Assembly: GCA_910584725.1 (NCBI GenBank)
Contig: CAJUBE010000057.1
Location: forward strand, 1-13,295
Source of the DNA: an uncultured Lachnospiraceae bacterium
Lineage (GTDB): Bacteria; Bacillota; Clostridia; Lachnospirales; Lachnospiraceae
Reading direction: 5' to 3'
Length of the DNA stretch: 13,295 nt
Program-made: the position numbers and the translations under genes
Part shown: positions 1 to 6,082 of the stretch, one piece after another
Layout of the letters: every line of letters begins with the position of its first letter
Numbering within the stretch: the stretch's first letter is position 1
Notes under the pieces: model-generated
Databases searched by the model: none
What the model was told of the DNA's origin: nothing
Seen by the model: the letters and a program-made list of their open reading frames with translations, nothing else

Positions 1-25
1 ATTGACTTATCTTATATCAGATTTT

Positions 26-53
26 GGGTTTACACAAAACTTGAAACTCTCTC
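26..53. mobile_element. Probable right-end terminal repeat of an IS256-type (Mutator) insertion sequence
   Basis: The stretch reads GGGTTTACACAAAAC followed by TTGAAACTCTCTC. This resembles the TTTACACAAAA...CTCTC inward end that I associate with IS256-family elements in Clostridia, where the outer tip is GAGAG and the inner part TTTTGTGTAAA. If so, the element body and its transposase lie to the left of position 1. No transposase residues are visible here and the matching left end is outside the window, so this is a resemblance only. Confidence 0.4.
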
Positions 54-94
54 GATTGGTCATCCGTCGCTTAACTTAAGGCGGGTGACCAATC
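54..94. repeat. 41-nt imperfect palindrome (hairpin)
   Basis: The left arm GATTGGTCATCCG pairs with CGGGTGACCAATC, with one T-G wobble. After a small bulge, CTTAA pairs with TTAAG around a single C. Nearly the whole 41 nt folds back on itself. It starts immediately after the putative IS end and lies just past the stop codon of the small minus-strand gene. No T-run follows on either side, so it is not a typical intrinsic terminator, although it could protect or end that short transcript. The wobble pair is retained in plus-strand RNA. Confidence 0.6.
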
Positions 95-97
95 TTG

Positions 98-268
98 TTA
101 ACCCTGCAAATCTTCTTTTAAGTCTTTTAACAATTCCTCAATTTTTTTGTCGGTATCTTCCTTGGTGGTTTTTTCTTTTGCCCCTTCAAGTCCTCTGATA
201 ATCTGTTTAAGCCAGCTTTTAAATTGTAAATCGGTCATTCCCATAGTTTCCATTACCTCCATAAACAT
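98..268 (-). CDS. Small hypothetical protein (56 aa)
   Basis: Reading the minus strand from ATG at 268 gives a 56-residue protein beginning MFMEVMETMGMTDLQFKSW and ending at TAA (98-100). The sequence AGGAAGGGG lies just upstream of this ATG. In-frame ATGs at 262, 253, 244 and 238 are alternatives, and a GGAGG would serve the 244 start, so the true start may be shorter. The N-terminal half is hydrophobic/amphipathic (MTDLQFKSWLKQIIRGL). The C-terminal half is strongly charged and helical (repeated KK, EE, LLKDLKEDL), so an all-helical or short coiled-coil protein is likely. I recall short Clostridial hypothetical proteins with an MTDLQFK start, often near mobile elements, but no function is known to me. 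It is AT-richer than the other genes and sits beside a putative IS end, which would fit accessory DNA. Confidence 0.6.
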   Translation of the reverse strand: MFMEVMETMGMTDLQFKSWLKQIIRGLEGAKEKTTKEDTDKKIEELLKDLKEDLQG

Positions 269-361
269 ATGCCCCTTCCTGCCAACGCCTTGTTACTTTA
301 ACTATAATGGATGTTACGTCAAAAGCAAAGAGGTTTTTGAATAAATAACGTATTATTTTTA

Positions 362-1198
362 TCAGATCAACCCGCAGATTTCCGTCGTCGTCTTCAATTT
401 GTTCATGGAATAAATGTGGATGCCGTCCACCCCGTGCTCTTTCAGATCGCGGATCTGGCGCACCGCGTAGTCGATTCCCGCCTTGCGCATGTCCTCCTTG
501 TTTTCCCCGTAAGTGGCGATCATGTCAGCCAGCTCTTTGGGAACGGAGGAGCCGGAGAGGGAGACGGTGGTGCCGAGCTGCTTCGCCGTGGTGATGGGCA
601 TGATGCCGGCATGGATGGGAACCGTGATGCCCTTCGCCCGCACCAGCTCTATAAAACGGTAAAAACAGGCGTTATCGAAAAACATCTGGGTCACCAGAGA
701 GGTGACGCCCGCGTCCACTTTTTCTTTTAAATGGATTAAATCTTCTTCCAGACTCGGCGCTTCAAAATGCTTTTCGGGGTAGCAGGCGCCGGAGATCTGC
801 AGGGAAGTGTGCGCTTTCAAATGGCGCACCAGATCCGTCGCATAGAAAAATTCCCGGCTGTTAAACTGCTCGTCCGTCATATGCTGGGGTCTGTCCCCGC
901 GAAGCGCCAGCACGTGGTTTACGCCGGCGGCTTCAAGCGCTTTACAGTTTTTCTCAAGGTCCGCTTTGGTGAAGCCGACGCAGGTGATGTGTGCAATCGC
1001 GTCGATGCCGAGTTCTTTCTGGATGAAGGAGGCGATCTCGATGGTCTTTCCCGCACGGGAGCCGCCTGCGCCGTAAGTACAGCTTATAAAATCGGGATGC
1101 AGTTTTGCTGCCTCTCTCAAAAAATCAAATATGTTTTCAAATTCTTCTTCCTTTTTCGGGGGGAAAACCTCGAAAGAGAGACTTGTAGTGTTTGACAT
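362..1198 (-). CDS. metF: Methylenetetrahydrofolate reductase (MTHFR)
   Basis: This 278-residue cytosolic flavoprotein should reduce 5,10-methylene-THF to 5-methyl-THF, feeding methionine synthesis or, in acetogens, the methyl branch of the Wood-Ljungdahl pathway. Family motifs are in order: SFEVFPPK (8-15, holding the catalytic Glu), YGAGGS (42-47), ALRGDRP (98-104, the folate/flavin Asp region), GACYPEKH (137-144), TQMFFD (170-175) and PIHAGIMPI (194-202). The length fits the single-domain bacterial enzyme, without the regulatory extension of eukaryotic forms. The start is supported by GGAAAGGA upstream on the minus strand. It is transcribed divergently from the moxR gene. No metV-like partner or other one-carbon gene is visible beside it, so whether it serves methionine synthesis or acetogenesis cannot be decided here. 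Confidence 0.95.
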   Translation of the reverse strand: MSNTTSLSFEVFPPKKEEEFENIFDFLREAAKLHPDFISCTYGAGGSRAGKTIEIASFIQKELGIDAIAHITCVGFTKADLEKNCKALEAAGVNHVLALRGDRPQHMTDEQFNSREFFYATDLVRHLKAHTSLQISGACYPEKHFEAPSLEEDLIHLKEKVDAGVTSLVTQMFFDNACFYRFIELVRAKGITVPIHAGIMPITTAKQLGTTVSLSGSSVPKELADMIATYGENKEDMRKAGIDYAVRQIRDLKEHGVDGIHIYSMNKLKTTTEICGLI

Positions 1199-1261
1199 GA
1201 TGTGGATTCCTTTCCGTTTCCTTTCTTCTTTTGGTTATCTGATTTTGGTGCGTTTATTCCC

Positions 1262-1400
1262 GCGAGCAACGAGCCAAGTGACTTGCTTAAAGCCAATCGG
1301 CGACTGGCTTGGCATATTGGCGACTGCCGCGAGGGTCAAATCCCCAGCCCCTTGAGGCGTATCAAATTTGATGTCATGCCGCTTGCGGCGGGGTTTTTGA
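1262..1400. repeat. Palindrome-rich intergenic element in the metF/moxR divergent spacer
   Basis: Within about 140 bp there are several short inverted repeats: CAAGTgACTTG (1275-1285), AAGCCA/TGGCTT (1290-1295/1305-1310), the perfect palindrome ATCAAATTTGAT (1361-1372) and GCCGC-tt-GCGGC (1378-1389). TCAAATCCCC (1336-1345) can pair with GGGGTTTTTGA (1390-1400) as an outer stem around the last two. GCCGCTTGCGGC followed by GGGGTTTTT resembles a plus-strand intrinsic terminator, yet no plus-strand gene lies upstream for it to end. The composition suggests a REP- or MITE-like repeat. The remaining bases of the 1199-1548 spacer show no gene that I can support. Confidence 0.45.
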
Positions 1401-1450
1401 TTGGAGAAACAATCCCTTGCTTTTACATCTGAAATATCGTAACATAAATC

Positions 1451-1456
1451 TATAAT
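1451..1456 (+). promoter_or_regulatory. Possible -10 box for the moxR/VWA genes
   Basis: A perfect TATAAT stands about 92 bp upstream of the moxR start, in the AT-rich part of the divergent spacer. No good TTGACA lies 16-18 bp upstream; the bases there are near TCTGAA. This is therefore a weak call resting on one hexamer. Confidence 0.25.
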
Positions 1457-1548
1457 GTGTGCAATAACCGAAATCCGTGGGATGAGCATAGAATCAGAAT
1501 CATTTGCGGATAAAACATCAGTTGAGAGACAGGAGAAAGGAAAGCGAA

Positions 1549-2367
1549 ATGGCAAATACGAAATTTGAGAGCACAGCCCAATATGTGGCTTCCGAGCAGC
1601 TTTTGGCGAGCGTAAACGTGGCGATCGCCCTGCAGAAGCCCCTTCTGATCAAAGGGGAACCGGGCACGGGCAAGACGATGCTGGCGCAGGCGGTGGCTGA
1701 GTCGCTGGGAAAGAAGCTGATTATCTGGAACATCAAGTCTACCACGAAGGCGCAGGACGGGCTTTACATGTACGACACGATCCAGCGTCTTTACGACGGG
1801 CAGTTTGGCGAGGAGGGCGTGGACGATATCGCCCATTATATCAAGCTGGGAAAGCTGGGTGAGGCGTTTGAGTCCGACGAGCAGGTGATCCTTCTGATCG
1901 ATGAGATCGACAAGGCGGATCTGGAGTTCCCCAATGACCTGCTCTGGGAGCTTGACCAGATGGAGTTCTATATCCATGAGACGAAGCGGACCGTGCAGGC
2001 GAAGCACAGACCGATCGTGATCATTACGTCCAATGCGGAGAAGGAGCTGCCGGACGCGTTTCTGCGCAGATGCATCTTCCACTATATTGATTTCCCGGAC
2101 CAGGCGCTGATGGAGGAGATCGTGAGAACCCACTATCCGGACGTGGAGGATAAATTGCTTAAGGACGCCATGGAAGTGTTTTACTGGATCCGCTCCATGA
2201 AAGACATCCGCAAAAAGCCCAGCACCTCGGAGCTGATCGACTGGATCAACGCTTTGCAGATCGGCGGGATTCCGACGGACACGCTCAGAAAGGAGCTTCC
2301 TTTTATCGGGGTGGTGGTGAAGAAGGACGAGGATCTGGAGACGGTAAGAAATAAGACGGATTTTTAA
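1549..2367 (+). CDS. MoxR-family AAA+ ATPase
   Basis: This 272-residue AAA+ ATPase is likely a chaperone-like motor that works with the VWA protein downstream. Visible motifs are Walker A GEPGTGKT (36-43), Walker B LLIDEID (115-121), a sensor-1 TSN (160-162), an arginine-finger pair RR (173-174) in DAFLRRC, and a C-terminal KPSTSEL segment (223-229) in the sensor-2 region. The start at 1549 is chosen because AGGAGAAAGGA precedes it directly; a TTG 45 bp upstream in the same frame has no such site. MoxR/VWA pairs elsewhere (NorQ/NorD, CbbQ/CbbO, CoxD/CoxE, RavA/ViaA) remodel or help insert metal into a target enzyme. Here no obvious client enzyme is adjacent, so the target is unknown. Confidence 0.9.
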   Translation: MANTKFESTAQYVASEQLLASVNVAIALQKPLLIKGEPGTGKTMLAQAVAESLGKKLIIWNIKSTTKAQDGLYMYDTIQRLYDGQFGEEGVDDIAHYIKLGKLGEAFESDEQVILLIDEIDKADLEFPNDLLWELDQMEFYIHETKRTVQAKHRPIVIITSNAEKELPDAFLRRCIFHYIDFPDQALMEEIVRTHYPDVEDKLLKDAMEVFYWIRSMKDIRKKPSTSELIDWINALQIGGIPTDTLRKELPFIGVVVKKDEDLETVRNKTDF

Positions 2368-2488
2368 TAACTAATGATATGAAAAACGGCATGAATGGAA
2401 TCGGTGATTCTGTTGTCAAAATAGGTTCAGGTGCAATATGAGGGTTCTGTTGCCATAGGAATGTTTCGGAAGTAGGAATGGAGATTCT

Positions 2489-3685
2489 ATGTTCAGTAAA
2501 TTCTTTTATACTTTGAAGGATAAGGGGCTGGAAGTGTCCTTAAGCGAGTGGCTGACCTTGCAGGACGCCTTACAGAAGGGGCTCTGCCACAGCAGCCTGA
2601 CGGAATTTTATTATCTGGCGCGGATGATTCTCGTGAAGTCGGAGACGGAGTTCGACAAGTTCGACATGGCGTTTGACGAAGTGTTCAAGGGCATCATGTC
2701 GGAGAACGAGGTGGGTAAAAATCTGCTGCGCTGGCTGGATAAGCCGGAGATGCAGGACGTCTTCGAGGAGATGCGCCACGAGATGAATCAGGAAGTCATC
2801 ACGATGGACAAGGACGACATCGAAAACAAGTTCAAGGACAGGCTGCGGGACCAGAACGAGGAGCACAACGGCGGCAGCTACTGGATCGGCACCATGGGAA
2901 AGACGTCCTTCGGCAATATGGGCGGCAACATGGGCGGCATCCGTGTGGGCGGCACCACAGGCTACCAGTCCGCCTTTCAGGTGGTGGGTGCCAGAAAGTA
3001 CCGGGATTTCAGGAATGACAAGGTGCTGGACAACAGGCAGTTCCAGATGGCGCTTCGGAAACTGCGGCAGTTTTCCACGAAGCTGGATATCCCGGAGACA
3101 GAGCTTGACATCAACGGCACGGTGGACGCGACATGCAACAACGGCGGCTGTCTGCAGATCGTCATGGAGAAGCCCCGGAAAAATTCGGTGAAGCTTCTGC
3201 TTCTGATGGACTCGGGCGGCACCATGATCCCGTACACCACGCTTCTCAGCGAGCTGTTCCAGTCCGTGCACAAGTCCAACCATTATAAGGATGTAAAGAC
3301 GTACTTTTTCCATAACTGCATCTATTCCAACCTCTACAAGACGCCGGAGTGCGAGAACGGCGAGTGGATCGAGACGGAGTGGATGTTCCGCAATCTGGAC
3401 AGCGATTACAAGGTGATCATCGTGGGGGATGCGGCGATGGCGCCGGAGGAGCTTTACTCCACGACGGGCAATTACAGAGGACCAAACGGCGGGCTTTCCG
3501 GGATGGACTGGCTGCTGTTGATGAAACAGCATTACAAAAAGATCGTCTGGCTCAATCCCAAGATGGCGCCGGGTCATGCGCCGTGGCGGGAGGCGGAGAC
3601 GGCGATCAAGACGGTCTTTCCGATGTATAAACTGACGGTGGATGGTTTGAATCAGGCGATGATGAAGCTGATGGTGAATCGGTGA
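2489..3685 (+). CDS. CoxE-like VWA-domain protein, partner of the MoxR ATPase
   Basis: This 398-residue soluble protein has a helical N-terminal part (1-125), a glycine-rich linker (about 128-157, GGNMGG motifs) and a C-terminal von Willebrand factor A domain (about 234-380). The metal-ion-dependent adhesion site reads MDSGGTM (240-246). The usual DxSxS is thus D-x-G-x-T, close to the DVGGSM form I recall in the CoxE-like group. FFHNCIY (273-279) and IIVGDAAMAP (310-319, with the third MIDAS Asp at 314) also fit that group, as does WLNP (354-357) near the end. GGAATGGAG precedes the ATG. It lies 121 bp after the MoxR gene with no terminator between, so the two are probably co-transcribed. The likely role is adaptor or client binding for the ATPase; no signal peptide or membrane segment is seen. 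Confidence 0.88.
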   Translation: MFSKFFYTLKDKGLEVSLSEWLTLQDALQKGLCHSSLTEFYYLARMILVKSETEFDKFDMAFDEVFKGIMSENEVGKNLLRWLDKPEMQDVFEEMRHEMNQEVITMDKDDIENKFKDRLRDQNEEHNGGSYWIGTMGKTSFGNMGGNMGGIRVGGTTGYQSAFQVVGARKYRDFRNDKVLDNRQFQMALRKLRQFSTKLDIPETELDINGTVDATCNNGGCLQIVMEKPRKNSVKLLLLMDSGGTMIPYTTLLSELFQSVHKSNHYKDVKTYFFHNCIYSNLYKTPECENGEWIETEWMFRNLDSDYKVIIVGDAAMAPEELYSTTGNYRGPNGGLSGMDWLLLMKQHYKKIVWLNPKMAPGHAPWREAETAIKTVFPMYKLTVDGLNQAMMKLMVNR

Positions 3686-3728
3686 GAAGCCTCGGCGCTA
3701 ATTTGACAGAACTGGACATGATGAAGGA

Positions 3729-3760
3729 GAAACAGCCGGAGATGCAGGGCTGTTTCTTCT
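3729..3760 (+). terminator. Intrinsic terminator after the moxR/VWA pair
   Basis: GAAACAGCC (3729-3737) pairs perfectly with GGCTGTTTC (3748-3756) around a 10-nt loop, followed by TTCTT. It stands 43 bp past the VWA stop codon and before the promoter of the next gene cluster, so it separates the two transcription units. Confidence 0.8.
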
Positions 3761-3767
3761 TGCATAG

Positions 3768-3796
3768 TTGACTTTAACGAGTAAAAGTGTTAAAGT
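3768..3796 (+). promoter_or_regulatory. Promoter overlapped by an inverted-repeat operator
   Basis: TTGACT (3768-3773), a 17-bp spacer and TAAAGT (3791-3796) form a plausible sigma-A promoter. The perfect inverted repeat ACTTTAAC (3771-3778) / GTTAAAGT (3789-3796), with a 10-bp spacer, covers the space from the -35 to the -10. A dimeric repressor bound here would block RNA polymerase. It is the only convincing promoter ahead of the thioesterase-to-ACT gene cluster. The identity of the regulator is unknown; no regulator gene is in the window apart from the ACT protein, which has no DNA-binding domain. Confidence 0.55.
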
Positions 3797-3881
3797 GGTG
3801 AATGTAGTTTTTATATTTGTGTAGAAGTAGGAAAAGAAATAGAAATCGGGACTGGGCGCAGTCGCGGAAAGGGGATCGGTT

Positions 3882-4283
3882 ATGTCAAAACTGGAAGAGA
3901 TTCGGGAGGAGTTCAAAAAGGATCGTTTCGCCACGGAGGCGGTGGGAATTGTGATCGACTGCGCCGAACCGGGAAAGGCGGTCTGCTCTCTGACGCTTAA
4001 GCCGCATCATATGAACGCCAACAATGTGCCCATGGGAGGCGCCATTTTTACACTGGCGGATTTTACCTGCGCGGTGGCGGCAAACGGGTATTCGGAGAAG
4101 ATGACGGTCAGCCAGAACGCGTCTATCACTTTTCTCGCGCCCGCAAGGGGAGAGAGGCTGACTGCGGAGGCGAATTGTCTGAGAAGCGGGCGCACCACCG
4201 CGCTTTTGACGGTGGATATCCGGGATGAGCTGGACACCTATGTGGCGCACGCCACGGTGAATGCATATGTAATCGGACAGTGA
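3882..4283 (+). CDS. PaaI-family hotdog-fold acyl-CoA thioesterase
   Basis: This 133-residue protein matches the usual length of PaaI-type single hotdog thioesterases, which hydrolyse aryl- or acyl-CoA to free acid and CoA. The signature is NNVPMGGAIFTLADF (47-61), where Asp60 corresponds to the catalytic acid of the family. In textbook members the motif starts HGG; here it is MGG (51-53). Downstream, SQNASITFLAP (77-87) and the strand-rich C-terminus (TVDIRDELDTYVAHATVNAYV) fit the fold. AAGGGGA precedes the ATG. It is the first gene of the cluster and directly follows the operator-like promoter. With paaK and iorAB downstream, an aryl-CoA substrate such as phenylacetyl-CoA is a fair inference. 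It could release arylacetate and CoA, or clear stalled thioesters. Confidence 0.88.
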   Translation: MSKLEEIREEFKKDRFATEAVGIVIDCAEPGKAVCSLTLKPHHMNANNVPMGGAIFTLADFTCAVAANGYSEKMTVSQNASITFLAPARGERLTAEANCLRSGRTTALLTVDIRDELDTYVAHATVNAYVIGQ

Positions 4284-4314
4284 GCAAAACCTGTTCGGCT
4301 GATCTGTATGAGAA

Positions 4315-4332
4315 TATAATAACGTACGTTAT
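4315..4332 (+). promoter_or_regulatory. Possible internal promoter and 14-bp palindromic operator
   Basis: A TATAAT (4315-4320) overlaps the start of the perfect 14-bp palindrome ATAACGTACGTTAT (4319-4332), in the 78-bp gap between the thioesterase and ligase genes. A palindrome just past a -10 box is a common repressor position, and the sequence has the look of a TetR-type site. The matching -35 (TGTTCG at 4292-4297) is poor, so promoter activity is uncertain. Confidence 0.35.
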
Positions 4333-4361
4333 AAAAAGGAAACGGAAGAGGAGGAAGAGGA

Positions 4362-5999
4362 ATGGTAATCACGGAGTTTTTGGAGCGCAACGCCCGTCTG
4401 TACGGCTCGGACACGGCGCTTGTGGAGCTGAATCCCTCCCAGGAGCGCGACAGCGCGGTGACCTGGCGGGAGGCAAGTCTGATCGAGAGCGCGGGTGATG
4501 GCGCGCCTTATCGGAGAGAACTGAGTTGGGCTGATTTTGACAGACGTGCAAATCGTTTTGCCAATCTGCTTTTGTCCCGAGGGATGGAGCGGGAGACGAA
4601 GGTGGGCATTCTGATGATGAACTGTCTGGAGTGGCTGCCTGTCTATTTTGGCATTCTGAAGGCGGGCGGTGTGGCGGTGCCTTTGAATTTCCGCTATTCC
4701 GCGGAGGAAATCAAGTATTGTCTGGAACTTGCAGATGTTGAAATCCTAGTATTTGGACCGGAGTTTATCGAGCGCATGGACAGCATTGCGGACGATCTGC
4801 CGGGGGTCGGGATGATGTTTTTCCCGGGGAAGGGAGGACCGGATTACACGGAGGACTGCCTGAAGCTGATGGGTTTCTGTTCTTCCAGTGCGCCGCCAGT
4901 GGCGCTGTGTGAGGACGATTACGCGGCGATTTATTTTTCCTCCGGCACAACAGGCTTCCCGAAAGCAATCCTGCACAACCACCGGGCGCTGCGCTCCTCC
5001 TGTGAGACGGAGCAGAACCATCACGGGCAGACCAAGGACGATGTGTTCCTCTGTATTCCGCCGCTTTACCACACGGGGGCAAAAATGCACTGGTTCGGTT
5101 CCCTGATCACGGCGGGCAAGGCGGTGCTTCTGCGCGGCGTAAAACCGGAGTGGATTCTGCGGGCGGTGACGGAGGAGCAGTGTACCATCGTGTGGCTGCT
5201 GGTGCCGTGGGCGCAGGACCTTCTGGATGCCATAGATTCGGGGCAGGTGGATATGGAACACTATCTGCTGGAACAGTGGCGGCTGATGCACATCGGCGCG
5301 CAGCCCGTTCCGCCCAGTCTGATCCAGCGGTGGAAAAAGCATTTCCCACATCACCAGTACGACACCAATTACGGCTTAAGCGAGTCCATCGGTCCCGGCT
5401 GCGTGCATCTGGGTGTGGACAACATACATAAGGTGGGAGCCATCGGGAAACCGGGCTATCACTGGGAGGCGAAGATTGTGGACGAGCAGGGGACGGAAGT
5501 CTCTCAGGGCGACGTGGGCGAGCTGATTGTCCATGGTCCCGGCGTGATGCTATGCTATTACAAGAATCCCGAGGCGACGGCTGAGATTTTAAAAGACGGC
5601 TGGCTGTACACGGGGGATATGGCGCGCATGGACGAGGACGGCTTTATCTATCTGGTGGACAGAAAGAAGGACGTCATTATCTCCGGCGGGGAAAATCTCT
5701 ATCCCGTGCAGATCGAGGATTTTCTGCGCAGGAACGATAAGATCAAGGACGTGGCGGTGATCGGCCTGCCGGACGCAAGACTTGGAGAGATCGCGGCGGC
5801 GATCATAGAAATCAAGGAGGGCGTAACCTGCACGGAGGAGGAGATCAATACTTTCTGCAAGGAGCTGCCACGCTACAAACGTCCAAGAAAAGTGATATTT
5901 GACAAAGTGCCCAGAAATCCCACGGGCAAGATCGAGAAACCCGTACTCAGGGAGCGGTACTGCCACGGCAGTCTCGTGGAGGCGCAGATCAAAAACTGA
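4362..5999 (+). CDS. AMP-forming acyl-CoA synthetase (acid-CoA ligase)
   Basis: This 545-residue enzyme belongs to the adenylate-forming superfamily, activating a carboxylic acid with ATP and CoA via an acyl-AMP. Core motifs are in order: YFSSGTTGFPKA (191-202, phosphate loop), YGLSES (337-342), YTGD (416-419), the hinge DRKKD (433-437), SGGENLYP (441-448) and NPTGKI (519-524, with the catalytic Lys at 523). The layout matches fatty-acid/4-coumarate/benzoate-type ligases rather than PaaK. The N-terminus carries an extra stretch (about 25-52) before the usual WADFDRRANRFA segment. A GAGGAAGAGG lies directly before the ATG. The substrate cannot be read from the sequence; the neighbours suggest an aromatic or arylpropionate-type acid. 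It may pair with the symporter for uptake and activation. Confidence 0.9.
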   Translation: MVITEFLERNARLYGSDTALVELNPSQERDSAVTWREASLIESAGDGAPYRRELSWADFDRRANRFANLLLSRGMERETKVGILMMNCLEWLPVYFGILKAGGVAVPLNFRYSAEEIKYCLELADVEILVFGPEFIERMDSIADDLPGVGMMFFPGKGGPDYTEDCLKLMGFCSSSAPPVALCEDDYAAIYFSSGTTGFPKAILHNHRALRSSCETEQNHHGQTKDDVFLCIPPLYHTGAKMHWFGSLITAGKAVLLRGVKPEWILRAVTEEQCTIVWLLVPWAQDLLDAIDSGQVDMEHYLLEQWRLMHIGAQPVPPSLIQRWKKHFPHHQYDTNYGLSESIGPGCVHLGVDNIHKVGAIGKPGYHWEAKIVDEQGTEVSQGDVGELIVHGPGVMLCYYKNPEATAEILKDGWLYTGDMARMDEDGFIYLVDRKKDVIISGGENLYPVQIEDFLRRNDKIKDVAVIGLPDARLGEIAAAIIEIKEGVTCTEEEINTFCKELPRYKRPRKVIFDKVPRNPTGKIEKPVLRERYCHGSLVEAQIKN

Positions 6000-6082
6000 A
6001 AGACGGATGATGTCATAAAATAGCAATAGTTATTATTTGGCTTTGCTACACACTATATTTCAGCGAGAAGGAGAAAAGGATT

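Noticed and set aside
147..344. Plus-strand open frame of 65 codons
   Set aside because: It is opposite the better-supported 56-aa minus-strand gene, lacks a good ribosome binding site, and its protein (Ser/Pro/Cys-rich) looks like antisense translation.
416..1195. Plus-strand frames opposite metF
   Set aside because: These are antisense shadows of a clear MTHFR gene, with Arg/His/Gly-rich translations and no start signals.
1235..1555. Minus-strand frame of 106 codons in the metF/moxR spacer
   Set aside because: It overlaps the palindromic repeats and the moxR start region, has no ribosome binding site, and shows no recognisable motif.
2570..3577. Long (335-codon) minus-strand frame opposite the VWA gene
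   Set aside because: Long antisense frames are common opposite GC-biased genes; the translation is His/Leu/Val-rich with no family motif, while the plus-strand VWA protein is clear.
6031..6059. Possible promoter before the symporter gene (TATATT at 6054-6059)
   Set aside because: The -10-like box has no acceptable -35 at 16-18 bp, so independent transcription is not supported by sequence alone.
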